NCBI GenBank assembly: GCA_028821395.1 | Contig: JAPPGP010000003.1 | Location: forward strand, 1-62,436 | Source: Defluviicoccus sp. | GTDB lineage: Bacteria; Pseudomonadota; Alphaproteobacteria; MPNO01 | Length of the DNA: 62,436 nucleotides | Reading direction: 5' to 3' | Part shown: piece after piece, positions 52,574-61,089 of the stretch | Position numbering within the stretch: position 1 is the stretch's first letter | Layout of the letters: every line of letters starts with the position of its first letter | The notes under the pieces: model-generated | What the model saw: the letters and a program-made list of their open reading frames with translations, nothing else | Told to the model about the DNA's origin: nothing | Database searches by the model: none | Program-made: the position numbers and the translations under genes

Positions 52574-52759
52574 ATGCCCAACAACATTCGCGCGATACTC
52601 ACCGCTATCGTCGTGTTGATCGCCTGCGCCGCCTTCTGGTTCGAGCACGACGCCGGCGAGACGTTCCTGAAGTGGCTGGCCGCGGGGCTCGGCGTCTTCA
52701 TGGTGTTCGCGGTCTGGCTGTTCCCGGAGACCGCGCGGAAATCCGACGATCCCGACTGA
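52574..52759 (+). CDS. small two-helix membrane protein
   Basis: The 61-residue protein starts at ATG 52574 after GGAAGGAGG, a strong ribosome binding site. It has two hydrophobic stretches (AILTAIVVLIACAAFWF and WLAAGLGVFMVFAVWLF) and an acidic, Asp-ending tail. It is divergent from the PanB-like gene and converges with the selenoprotein operon (3-base gap). I do not recognise a family; function unknown. Confidence 0.65.
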   Translation: MPNNIRAILTAIVVLIACAAFWFEHDAGETFLKWLAAGLGVFMVFAVWLFPETARKSDDPD

Positions 52760-52762
52760 GCG

Positions 52763-53869
52763 TCACCGCGCTCGGGAGAATCCGTCGATGCCGAGCTCCG
52801 CCCTGAGCCCGGCCGTCGCCGCCTCCTTGGCCGGTTCGAGCGGGATCCCCGTGGCGTCCGCGACCCGGTCGAGCGCCGAGTAGTTGGCGACCACGGCCGC
52901 CGCATCGACCAGCGCGGAATCGCCGAGGGCCTCGCGCAGGCGTTCCCTGATCCCGGTCAGCCGGGCCTCGTCCTCGCCCAGCACCGCCTCCGCGAACCCC
53001 GCCAGCAAGCGTCCGTGCGCTACCCCGCCGTCGCCGGGATCGCCCGTGATCGCCTGCAAATTCACCTCGGTCCCGCCGGCGGACGCGCTCGCACGGAGCA
53101 TCTCGGCATGGGTGGTGGTTCAGTAGAAGCACATGTTGATGGCCGAGACCCGGCCCGCGATGAGCTCCATCTGGGCGCGGTCTATCGCGCGGTACCGCCC
53201 CGCGACATCCGGTATCAGCCGTCCGGGGAGGTATTGCGCGTCGACCATGTCGAACAGACCGGCCGCCTCCCGCGGCACCAGGCTCAGCGCGCGCCGGATG
53301 AAGGTCGGGTCGGGCGAGACGTAGACGCCGTCGAGGCAGGCTTCCTCGGCGGTCCGGTCTTCCGGCGCCAGCATGGCAACCCATGCCGGTCCCGCCTTCG
53401 CGCCCGTTGGCCGCGTCCGCGGCGGCTCGCCTGGTTGCGGCGGCGGCAGAGGGTGCGGCGGCACCCCGATCGCGCGGCAGAAGACATCGACCGCGATCGT
53501 CGTCGCCGCGACACCCACCGTCTCGACGAATTCCGTCTCTTCGATGCCGCTTGCCATCGCGCTGTCGAACCAGGCGCGGGTCAGTCGGCCGGGGTCGGTG
53601 GCGATCCGGTGGACCACTTCGACGACATTGCCGGGCAGATCGGTCGCCGAGCGGTGCCATCCGGGCACCCGATAGGGCGACAGCGCGGCCTTGCATTCCG
53701 CGCAATAGGCGCAATCGCGCGCCGCCCGGGTCTCGGCCGCGATGGCGACCCGGCGCGCCGCGTCCAGCCAGGTGCCCGGCGCGGCCAGGCGTCGCCAGGC
53801 GCGAAGGTGGGCGGCGGCCAGGTCGGCCCGGACCGCGATCCCCGCAGACCGATATGAGAGACCGTCCAT
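52763..53869 (-). CDS. AhpD-like (carboxymuconolactone-decarboxylase fold) selenoprotein candidate, Sec at TGA 53122-53120
   Basis: The frame runs from ATG 53869 through an in-frame TGA (53122-53120) to TGA 52765-52763. Read through, it gives 368 residues, identical in length to the paralogue at 6684-7790. The TGA falls in CFY-U-TTTH at position 250; ELIAGRVSAIN precedes it and LRA-S, VNLQAITGDP and C-terminal ELGIDGF follow, all conserved with the other copy. The Sec replaces the second Cys of the AhpD CxxC motif. This copy also has an N-terminal CAYCAEC cluster absent from the other. It is the last gene of a six-gene operon, 14 bases after the luciferase-like monooxygenase. A redox or peroxide-reducing role with that enzyme is an inference. 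Confidence 0.82.
53086..53100 (-). promoter_or_regulatory. candidate bacterial SECIS hairpin downstream of TGA 53122
   Basis: On the minus strand TGCTC (53100-53096) pairs with GAGCG (53090-53086) including one G-U; the loop CGTGC starts 24 nt after the TGA, exactly as in the copy at 7421. Two further pairs (18-19 with 37-38 counted after the TGA) extend the stem. Core CTC-CGTG-x-GAG is shared by both genes, although it also encodes shared LR residues. Confidence 0.5.
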
Positions 53870-53883
53870 CCCGCTGTGCCCGA

Positions 53884-54888
53884 TCAGCCGGCGCGGATCG
53901 CCGGCAGCACGCGCTCGCCGAACAGCTCGACCGTCCCCGCCGGGTCCGAGGCGACGCTCACGGTGAACATAACGCGCTTCAGCCCGGCGTCCCTGGCGGC
54001 GCTGAGCTGCGCCAGGCACTGCTCCGGGGTGCCGTGGATGGCGAAGCGCCCGGCGAGGTAGTCGAACAGCCCGAGCTCGTCGACCAGCTCCGCATCGGCC
54101 TCGCCCGGCCGCGTGCTGTAGCGCCGGCGCAGCTCGCGCACCTTCTCGTGGTACTCCGCCGGCACGCCGCGTTCGTCAAGGTCGTCCGAGGCCAGAATGT
54201 AGCCGCCAGCCATGAAGGCGAGGATCGCGCCCGCCCGGCGCCTCGCGGCCCCGCCGTCCAAGTTGCAGTCGAGGCTTGCGATCTGCCAGGTCTCGACATC
54301 CTCCGCGGCGCGTCCGGCGGCCCGCGCCCCCTCGGCAACGAGGGCTTCGGAGTAAGCCAGGTTCTCCCGCGCGATGCCGAAGTTGACGAACGCGCCGTCG
54401 GCGATGCCGCCCGCCAGCCGGAGGGTCCTCGGGCCCGACCCGGCGAGGAAGACGCGCGGGCCGGTCCGCGCCCAGGGGAGGTGGGAAGCGGCCCCGCCAA
54501 GCGCCGCCGGCTCGCCCGAGGTCAGCGTCTTGATGAAGCGAATCCCGTCGTCCATGTCGCGCAGCCCCGAGCTGGGGAGGCCCAGATTCCGCGTGCCGCT
54601 GTGGCCGGCGCCGAGCCCCAGCACCGTCCTTCCCGGGGCCAGCAGATCGAGCGACGATATCGCCGCGGCGGAGACCGAGGGGTGGCGCGATGACAGGTTG
54701 GTGACGCAGAGCGCGACCCGAGCCCGGCTGGTCTCGCGCGCGACCACCGAGGCCGCGACCCAGGGGTCCATCGCGTTGCCCGGGGTATCGGCGATGCCGA
54801 TCATGTCGTAGCCCCAGCTCTCCGCCGCCCGCGCCATGCGCTCGATCAGCTCGGGCGTGTAGGGCCAGAAGAAGAAGCCGATCTCCAT
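53884..54888 (-). CDS. luciferase-like monooxygenase (LLM) family oxidoreductase
   Basis: The 334-residue TIM-barrel flavin or F420 enzyme begins MEIGFFFWPYTPELIERMAR. ARVALCVTNLSSRHP, SLDLLAPGRTVLGLGAGHSG and FLAGSGPRTLRLAGGIADG are the family cofactor-binding regions. It resembles the F420-dependent branch more than the two-component bacterial luciferases, but cofactor choice is not certain. It starts 11 bases after the D-2-hydroxyacid dehydrogenase stop and is followed by the selenoprotein gene. Confidence 0.88.
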   Translation of the reverse strand: MEIGFFFWPYTPELIERMARAAESWGYDMIGIADTPGNAMDPWVAASVVARETSRARVALCVTNLSSRHPSVSAAAISSLDLLAPGRTVLGLGAGHSGTRNLGLPSSGLRDMDDGIRFIKTLTSGEPAALGGAASHLPWARTGPRVFLAGSGPRTLRLAGGIADGAFVNFGIARENLAYSEALVAEGARAAGRAAEDVETWQIASLDCNLDGGAARRRAGAILAFMAGGYILASDDLDERGVPAEYHEKVRELRRRYSTRPGEADAELVDELGLFDYLAGRFAIHGTPEQCLAQLSAARDAGLKRVMFTVSVASDPAGTVELFGERVLPAIRAG

Positions 54889-54899
54889 CGCAATCTCCG

Positions 54900-55856
54900 T
54901 CAGGCCACCCGGAAGCGGAGCGGCTCGCCGGCAACGAGGCGCCGGCAGTTGTCGAGCGCCACATCGAGGCTGCGCTCGATGGTGTCCATGGTGAGCCAGG
55001 CGACATGCGGGGCCAAGACCGCATTGTCGAGCCCGAGCAGCGGGTTGCCGGGCGCCACCGGCTCGCGGGCAAAGACGTCGAGCCCGGCCGCCGCGAGACG
55101 GCCGCTCGCAAGCGCCACCGCGAGCGCCGCCTCGTCGACCAGGCTGCCGCGTGCCGTGTTGACCAGCACCGCCCCCGGTTTCATGCGGGCGAGCGCGGCG
55201 GCGTCGATCATGCCCACGGTCTCGGCGGTCTCCGGGAGGTGGAGCGAGACGATGTCGGACTCTTCGAGCAGCACCGGCAGAGTTCGCCATTCGGCAAGGC
55301 CTTCCGCCTCTCTTCTTGGGGCGCGCGCGGTATAGAGCAGGCGTGCGCCGAGCGCCTTGAGCACCGGAGCCAGCGCTTGCGGCACCGCGCCGTAGCCGAC
55401 CAGCCCGACGACCCGCCCGCCGATCTCGCCCAGGCAATCCTGCATGGCGCTGTCCAGCTTCCAGCCCGCACCCTCGCGCGTCGCACGATCGAACGCCGAG
55501 AGCCGGCGAAGCGCCGCCAGCATCAGGGCGAGCGTCATCTCCGCGACCGCTCTGGTGTTGGTTCCCGGCATATTGCACACCGGGATGTCGCGGGTACGCG
55601 CGGCATCGAGGTCGATGGTGTTGACCCCGACGCCGATCTTCTGGATCAGCCGCAGCCCGGGCGCGGCCGCGATGTCGGTTGCCGAGAGCGGGCGCAGCAC
55701 GTGCCAGAGCACGTCCGCGTCGGTCATCAACTCCCGGAAGCGCGCATCGTCCGCCGCCGGGCAGACGGAGATGTCGAGCCCGTCGCCCGACGCCTCCGAC
55801 AGCCGGCGGGCGAGGGCCGGGCCGGCGTCGTAATGGAAGATCACCCGCATGGTCAT
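54900..55856 (-). CDS. D-isomer 2-hydroxyacid dehydrogenase family protein
   Basis: The 318-residue NAD(P)-dependent dehydrogenase. Substrate-domain loop QKIGVGVNTIDLDAARTRDI with NMPGTNTRAVAEM, Rossmann loop VGLVGYGAVPQALAPVL (GxGxxP instead of GxGxxG), VNTARGSLVDEAAL with the catalytic Arg region, AGLDVFAREP (Glu) and APHVAWLT (His). All three catalytic residues look present. The start codon ATG at 55856 overlaps the TGA of the enolase-like gene (ATGA), so the two are translationally coupled. Its substrate may be made by that enolase paralogue. Confidence 0.88.
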   Translation of the reverse strand: MTMRVIFHYDAGPALARRLSEASGDGLDISVCPAADDARFRELMTDADVLWHVLRPLSATDIAAAPGLRLIQKIGVGVNTIDLDAARTRDIPVCNMPGTNTRAVAEMTLALMLAALRRLSAFDRATREGAGWKLDSAMQDCLGEIGGRVVGLVGYGAVPQALAPVLKALGARLLYTARAPRREAEGLAEWRTLPVLLEESDIVSLHLPETAETVGMIDAAALARMKPGAVLVNTARGSLVDEAALAVALASGRLAAAGLDVFAREPVAPGNPLLGLDNAVLAPHVAWLTMDTIERSLDVALDNCRRLVAGEPLRFRVA

Positions 55857-57136
55857 CCCCACGGGAATTGCGAGCGCGGCGGCAGCCTTCCGCCCGTCGG
55901 CAGGGTCTCGGCGATCCTGAGCCCTTCGTTCCACTTCGCGGTGCGCTCGCCATGGGCGATCGAGCCGACCTTGAGCTGTCCCACCCCCCAGCCGAGCGCG
56001 AGATGGACCACGGTCACGTCCTCGGTCTCGCCCGAGCGCGCCGACACCACGGCGCCGTAACCCGACGCCCGCGCGGCGTCCAGCGCCGCCCGGCAGGCGC
56101 TCAGCGTGCCCGCCTGGTTGGGCTTGAGCAGAACCGCGTTGCAGGCGCCTATCTCCGCCGCCTCGCGCACGCGGTCCGCGTTGCTGACCAGGGCGTCGTC
56201 GCCCACCACCTGGACACGAGCGCCGAACGCGCTTGTGAAGGCGGCGAGGCCCGCCAGATCGTCCTCGGCCAGCGGGTCCTCGATCGAGACGATGGGAAAA
56301 CGCTCGATCCAGCCGCCGAGCAGGGCGCACATGCCGTCCGAGTCGAGCTTCCGCCCGTCCCGGGCGAGGCGGTAGCGGCCGTCCGCGCCGAACTCGGAAG
56401 CCGCGATGTCGAGGGAGATGCCGATCTCTTCGCCCGGCACCAGGCCGGCGCGTTCGATGGCCCGGACCAGGGTTTCGAGCGCGTGCTCGTTGCCGTCGAA
56501 GACGGGCCACAGCCCGCCCTCGTCGGCGGTTCCGCCTAGCGCGCCCCGTCCGGCCATGATATCGCCCGCCGCGCGGTAGATCTCGGCCGTCCAGTCGAGC
56601 GCCTGCGCGTAGTCCGACGCGCCGGTCGCGATAACCATGAAGTCCTGCACGTCGACCCGCCCGGCGGCATGCGCCCCGCCGCCGAAGATCTGGATCTCGG
56701 GGAGCGGCATCATCGGCGCGGCATCGCCCGCGAGGTGGCGCCACAGCGGCACTCCCTTCGCGTCGGCCGCGGCGTGGGCGGTCGCCATCGACGCGGCGAC
56801 CATAGCGTTGCCGCCGAGCCGCGAGGCGTCCGCCGTGCCGTCGAGCGCCACGAGGCAATCGTCGACCGCCTCCTGGTCGCAGGCGTCGAGCCCGGCAAGC
56901 GCGGCTGCGATCTCGCCGTCGACCGCGGCGATCGCGCGGGTCACGTCGAGTCCGCCGAACGCCTCGCCGCCGTCGCGCAGGTCCACCGCCTCGGCGCTTC
57001 CCCGCGAGGCGCCGGAAGGCGCGATCGCCCGCCCGGGCGCGCCGCCTGCGAGCGCGATCTCCACCTCGACCGTCGGCCGCGCGCGCGAGTCCCAGACCCG
57101 GCGCCCCTTCACCGAGCGGATCGCGGTTGCGGTCAA
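55853..57136 (-). CDS. enolase-family protein with altered catalytic residues
   Basis: The 427-residue protein has family length and domains. Kept: the metal ligands Asp243 (SLDIAASEF), Glu286 (SIEDPL) and Asp313 (VGDDAL), Lys338 (LLKPNQ), Lys389 (GQLKVGS), His156 (GGGAHAAG) and Glu206 (ADEGG). Changed: SGASR for the usual SGAST loop, QDFM (Asp165) for QEFM, and VSARSGE (Ala366) where true enolase has SHRSGE. The lost His normally contacts the phosphate of phosphoglycerate, so this is probably not the glycolytic enzyme. The TTG start at 57136 overlaps the TGA of the kinase gene (TTGA). Enolase paralogues occur in phosphonate biosynthesis (carboxyphosphonoenolpyruvate synthase); whether that applies here is open. 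Confidence 0.85.
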   Translation of the reverse strand: MTATAIRSVKGRRVWDSRARPTVEVEIALAGGAPGRAIAPSGASRGSAEAVDLRDGGEAFGGLDVTRAIAAVDGEIAAALAGLDACDQEAVDDCLVALDGTADASRLGGNAMVAASMATAHAAADAKGVPLWRHLAGDAAPMMPLPEIQIFGGGAHAAGRVDVQDFMVIATGASDYAQALDWTAEIYRAAGDIMAGRGALGGTADEGGLWPVFDGNEHALETLVRAIERAGLVPGEEIGISLDIAASEFGADGRYRLARDGRKLDSDGMCALLGGWIERFPIVSIEDPLAEDDLAGLAAFTSAFGARVQVVGDDALVSNADRVREAAEIGACNAVLLKPNQAGTLSACRAALDAARASGYGAVVSARSGETEDVTVVHLALGWGVGQLKVGSIAHGERTAKWNEGLRIAETLPTGGRLPPRSQFPWG

Positions 57137-58149
57137 GCCCCGAGCTCCGCCGCCCAGGCGGCGCGCACGGTACGAAGACGCGAGACAGGGGATTGGAGCA
57201 GGGCGCGGGCGACGCGGCGCACCCGGTCCTTCTCGGCTTCCTCGGTCACATATTCCACCGGCGACTTGCCGTCGATACGGGCGAGGAACAGCCCCGCCAG
57301 CAAGGGCGCCGCGCGGGCTTCGAGTACCGCGGGGGATTCCCAGTCGACGCCGTCCAGATAGGTCCCGGCGAGAACGTCGAAACAGTCCAGGAAGCCGGGT
57401 GCCGCCTCCGGCGTCCACAGGCTCTTGAGCAGCAGGTGGTTGAGGCAGAAGGCGAGGTCGAAGGCGGGGTCGCCGTACCACGCGCATTCGGCATCGAGGA
57501 ACACCGGCCCTGCCGTGCCTATCAGGATGTTCTTGGGGCTCACGTCGCCATGCACCAAGGCGAGCCGGGTCGCAGCCGTCGTCTCGACGATCCCGGCGAG
57601 CCGGCCGGCAAGGTCCAGATGGGCGCGGGCGGCGGTCTCCAGATAGGGCTCAAGACGGATCGCGTGGAAGATGCCGTCGGAGGCGAAGCGCCGGGCGATG
57701 TCGTCGCGCCCCGCGGTGCCGGCGTGGATGGCGCGGATGGCGGCCGCCACGCGGCGCGCGTCGTCCGGCTCGGCCTCGCCCCGGCGCAGCTTCTCCTTCC
57801 AGAGCGGGAATTCGCCGGGCTCCAGATAGTCCATCGCGATCAGCCCGGCCTGCCTGTCGTGGCCCAGCAGACGCGGCACCGCCTGCGGGACGATCCGCCC
57901 GGCGGTCTCGATCCATGCCGCTTCGAAGGCGTTGCGCTCCACCGGCGCGCGCCAGTCCGAGGCGACCTTGAGCCGGGCGAGCGCGCGCTTGACGCAGACG
58001 GCGCGCCCGCCGATTTCGATCTTCCAGATGTCGGACGACACCCCGCCGGGAAGCGCAGTCGAGCGCAATTGCGCCCCGCAAGGGACGAGGCCGAGCCGCC
58101 CGAGCGCCGTCAGGACCTCCCCGGGCAGGGTCCCGCCTTCGCCCGTCAT
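57133..58149 (-). CDS. APH/choline-kinase-like phosphotransferase
   Basis: The 338-residue protein-kinase-like fold has GGVSSDIWKIEI as glycine-rich loop, the ATP Lys in RAVCVKRAL, the catalytic loop LALVHGDVSPKNILI (HGD-x4-N) and the metal-binding FLDAECAWYGDPAFDLAF (DAE in place of DFG-type D). It phosphorylates a small hydroxylated or amino-substituted molecule. It is linked to the enolase paralogue by a TTGA overlap, so its phosphorylated product is a reasonable candidate for the enolase's substrate. It starts 7 bases after the beta-propeller gene. Confidence 0.9.
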   Translation of the reverse strand: MTGEGGTLPGEVLTALGRLGLVPCGAQLRSTALPGGVSSDIWKIEIGGRAVCVKRALARLKVASDWRAPVERNAFEAAWIETAGRIVPQAVPRLLGHDRQAGLIAMDYLEPGEFPLWKEKLRRGEAEPDDARRVAAAIRAIHAGTAGRDDIARRFASDGIFHAIRLEPYLETAARAHLDLAGRLAGIVETTAATRLALVHGDVSPKNILIGTAGPVFLDAECAWYGDPAFDLAFCLNHLLLKSLWTPEAAPGFLDCFDVLAGTYLDGVDWESPAVLEARAAPLLAGLFLARIDGKSPVEYVTEEAEKDRVRRVARALLQSPVSRLRTVRAAWAAELGA

Positions 58150-58156
58150 GCCGGAT

Positions 58157-59152
58157 TTATGCCGGCAGGGGGGCGATGCCGAGGACCGGCGGAAGGCCCG
58201 ACAGAACGGGCGAGAATTCCTCCCCGCCGTCCTCGCTCGCCCAGACTCCGCCGTCGTTGAGGCCGATGAACACGGTCCCGGAGGACGCGGGATCGACCGC
58301 GATCGAGCGCGGCGCGGGTGCCAATCGCTGCGGGAGTCCGCCGGTCAACGGGATCCAGCTCTCGCCCGCGTCCTCGCTTCGGTAGAACCCGGCCCCGGCG
58401 CCCTCCGGCCGCCTCCAGCCGGGCGGCGGCACCTCCGCGCCCGCGGTGAACAGCACGTTCGGCCGGTCCGGGTGGACCGCGACGTTGATCAGATAGGGGT
58501 GCGCGATCCCCGCATCCGACTGCGCGAAGGTCTCGCCCCCGTCGGCGCTGCGATAGAGGCCGTGACCGGAGGCCGAGACCACGGTCTTCCCGTCGCCCGG
58601 AAGCACGGTGACGGTGTGCGAGTCGAACTCGGTGCCGTCCTTGATGTTGACCCAGCTCCCGCCGCCGTCGGTCGAGCGCACCAGCCAACCCTCCTCCACG
58701 GCGCCGAAAATGACGCCGGGGTCGGACGGGGACAGGCCGATGCCGCGGACATGGGCCACGAATGGCGGGCCCGGGAAGGTCCAGTCCTTGCGCGTCGGCA
58801 GGCGGCGCAGGCTCTCGAGCTCCTCCCAGCTCTCCCCGCCGTCGGTCGACCGGAAGATGCAGGCGGGCTCGGTGCCGACATAGAGCTCGCCGGTATCCGG
58901 ATGACGGGCGAGCGAGAGCGCGTGCTTGTAGACCAGCCCCGCGTTCTTCTCGGCCCAGCGCCGCCCCCCGTCGTCGGTGCGCCAGACGCCGGCGCGCTCG
59001 GTCGCCGCCCAGGCCCGGCCGGGGCGCGACGGGTCCGCCAGGATCCAGCGGACCACGCCCTCCAGCCCCAGCGGACGGGCCTCATAGCCCGCGCCGTTGC
59101 TCTCCGCCAGGAAGACGCCGTTACCCGTCGCGAGCAGGAAAGAGGTGCCCAT
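58157..59152 (-). CDS. Asp-box beta-propeller (sialidase / YCF48-like) protein
   Basis: The 331-residue protein has six Asp-box turns spaced through the chain (TDDGGRRW, STDGGESW, STDGGGSW, SADGGETF, SEDAGESW, SEDGGEEF), giving a six-bladed propeller. The sialidase catalytic residues are not apparent. No signal peptide: it starts MGTSFLLATGNGVFLAE, so cytoplasmic. GGAGGGG precedes the ATG. It is the first gene of the six-gene operon ending in the selenoprotein. The FMO gene at 59291 is divergent. Confidence 0.83.
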   Translation of the reverse strand: MGTSFLLATGNGVFLAESNGAGYEARPLGLEGVVRWILADPSRPGRAWAATERAGVWRTDDGGRRWAEKNAGLVYKHALSLARHPDTGELYVGTEPACIFRSTDGGESWEELESLRRLPTRKDWTFPGPPFVAHVRGIGLSPSDPGVIFGAVEEGWLVRSTDGGGSWVNIKDGTEFDSHTVTVLPGDGKTVVSASGHGLYRSADGGETFAQSDAGIAHPYLINVAVHPDRPNVLFTAGAEVPPPGWRRPEGAGAGFYRSEDAGESWIPLTGGLPQRLAPAPRSIAVDPASSGTVFIGLNDGGVWASEDGGEEFSPVLSGLPPVLGIAPLPA

Positions 59153-59290
59153 TTGCCCCTCCGAGCCGTTTGCGTGGGATGCAGCGCCGATCACAGCCCG
59201 TTCGCAGACGGAGGTCAAGCCGCGCATTGGACCGCGACGCGGGCGCGCTCTAGCATTTCCGCAATCTTGCCCCGGGGGCTGCATCCCTCC

Positions 59291-60862
59291 ATGCCGCGGA
59301 ACGTCGAGACCCAGGTCGCGATCGTCGGCGCCGGCCCGGTCGGGCTCGCGCTTGCCATCGAGCTCGGGCTGCGCGGCGTCGCCTGCATCGTGGTCGAGCG
59401 GCGCGCGGGCGCCCTGCGCGTGCCCCGGATGAGCAGCGTCAGCGGCCGCAACATGGAGTTCTGCCGCCGCTGGGGGATCGCGGACAGAGTGCGGAGCGCG
59501 GCGTGGTCGCCCGCCCATCCGATGGATTTCGTCTATGTCGAGACCATGACCGGGCGCGAGCTGGCCCGGCTCAAGATCCCGTCCTACGCCGAGAGCGCCG
59601 GCCGGCTCGACTACACGCCGGAAGGGCCGGCGACCTGCCCGCAGATCTATTTCGATCCCATCCTCGCCGGGAAGGCGCGATCGCTCGACCGCGTGACGCT
59701 CCAATATGGCACAAGGCTGGAGAGCTTCGAGAGGCACGCGAACGGCGTGCGCGCCCATCTCCTCGACACGATCTCCGGCGCCCGCTCGACGGTCTCCGCC
59801 GACTACCTCGTCGGCTGCGACGGGGCGGGCGGCACCGTCCGGCGCCTTCTCGCCATCCCGCTCGACGGCCAGGGGACCATTGCCTTGAGCGTCAACGTGT
59901 TCTTCCGCTCGCGCGAATTCTCCGCGATGCACGACAAGGGCTGGGCGCGGTTCTTCCGCTTCTTCGACGACGACGGGTGCTGGGGCGAGGCGATCGCGAT
60001 CGACGGCAGGGAGCTCTGGCGGCTTTCCGTCTTCCACGATCCCGATCCCGACCTCACCGGCCACTCGTATCTGCGGAAGCTCGCCGGGCGCGATTTCGAC
60101 TACGGGATCCTCGACGTCTCGCGCTGGGAACGGCGCGACTTCCTGGCTCGGTCCTACCGAAGCGGGCGGGTGCTGATCGCCGGCGATGCGGCGCACCAGA
60201 CCTCGCCCACCGGCGGGGCGGGCATGCATATCGGGGTGTGCGAAGCGGTCAATCTCGGCTGGAAGCTCGCCGCCCTGCTCGACGGCTGGGGCGGGGCCGG
60301 GCTGCTGGATTCCTACGAGGCGGAGTCGCGACCGGTCGCCGCCCGTTTCGTCGCGCTGTCGACCGAGACCTTCGATGCCATCGCCGCGCTGCCCGGGGCC
60401 GAGGCATTCCGCCGGGCGTTCGAGGCCGATCCCGGCATCCTGCGGCGGCTCTCCCTGGCCGACCGGCTCCGGACGCAGCTCTGCTACGAGGGCTCGCCGA
60501 TCTGCGTGCCCGACGGAGCCCCGCCGCTCGACCCCCCGGACGATCCCCTGCACGCGGCGCGCCCCGGCAACCGCGCGCCGCATTGCTGGCTCGGCGACGG
60601 GCGCTCGACGATCGATCTGTTCGGCCGGGGCTTCGTGCTGCTGCGCTGCGGTCGCCCGCCCGCCGATGCCTCGCCCCTCGTCGCGGCCGCCGCCGCCGCG
60701 CGGGTTCCGCTGGAGGTTGTCGATATCGAGCATGCGGAAGCCCAGGCGATCTACGGAAGGAGGTTGGTGCTCGTCCGCCCCGACGGCCATGTCGCCTGGC
60801 GCGGCCACGGGACGCCCCGCGACGCGGCGGCGCTGGTCGACCGGGTGCGCGGCGCCGGGTGA
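59291..60862 (+). CDS. FAD-dependent aromatic-type monooxygenase (PheA/TfdB, UbiH-fold family)
   Basis: The 523-residue group-A flavoprotein monooxygenase has GxGxxG in VAIVGAGPVGLALAIEL, the DG-like motif YLVGCDGAGGTVRR and the second FAD motif LIAGDAAHQTSPTGGAGMH. A C-terminal thioredoxin-like domain (about 420-520; LLRCGRPPAD, VLVRPDGHVAWRG) as in phenol hydroxylase-type enzymes is present. It hydroxylates an aromatic or related substrate with NAD(P)H. It starts 139 bases from the divergent beta-propeller operon and is followed after 227 bases by an amino-acid-type binding protein. Confidence 0.9.
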   Translation: MPRNVETQVAIVGAGPVGLALAIELGLRGVACIVVERRAGALRVPRMSSVSGRNMEFCRRWGIADRVRSAAWSPAHPMDFVYVETMTGRELARLKIPSYAESAGRLDYTPEGPATCPQIYFDPILAGKARSLDRVTLQYGTRLESFERHANGVRAHLLDTISGARSTVSADYLVGCDGAGGTVRRLLAIPLDGQGTIALSVNVFFRSREFSAMHDKGWARFFRFFDDDGCWGEAIAIDGRELWRLSVFHDPDPDLTGHSYLRKLAGRDFDYGILDVSRWERRDFLARSYRSGRVLIAGDAAHQTSPTGGAGMHIGVCEAVNLGWKLAALLDGWGGAGLLDSYEAESRPVAARFVALSTETFDAIAALPGAEAFRRAFEADPGILRRLSLADRLRTQLCYEGSPICVPDGAPPLDPPDDPLHAARPGNRAPHCWLGDGRSTIDLFGRGFVLLRCGRPPADASPLVAAAAAARVPLEVVDIEHAEAQAIYGRRLVLVRPDGHVAWRGHGTPRDAAALVDRVRGAG

Positions 60863-61089
60863 AGGCCGCTTCGCCGCTCAATATCGAGCTTGTCAATATC
60901 TTGCCTTGGCGCGATCATGCCGTGCAGAGGCAGGCCGCCTGCGGAGAGGCGGGGAGGCCTCCGCCGCAGGACACTGAGGACGGGGCGGGGAGGGGTGCTG
61001 AACGCGACACGATCAACGCCCGTCCGCAATCGCGTCTGCGGCTCAGACCAGTCGAACGGAAGCCGTTCGGAACCAGGGGAGACATCGAC

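Noticed and set aside
52763-53101. Separate small gene downstream of the second AhpD-like ORF
   Set aside because: Same reasoning: it continues the same frame after TGA 53120-53122, and only the read-through product matches the paralogue's length.
57932-59290. N-terminal extension of the flavin monooxygenase frame
   Set aside because: Overlaps two minus-strand genes with clear motifs; the FAD GxGxxG strand begins right after ATG 59291.
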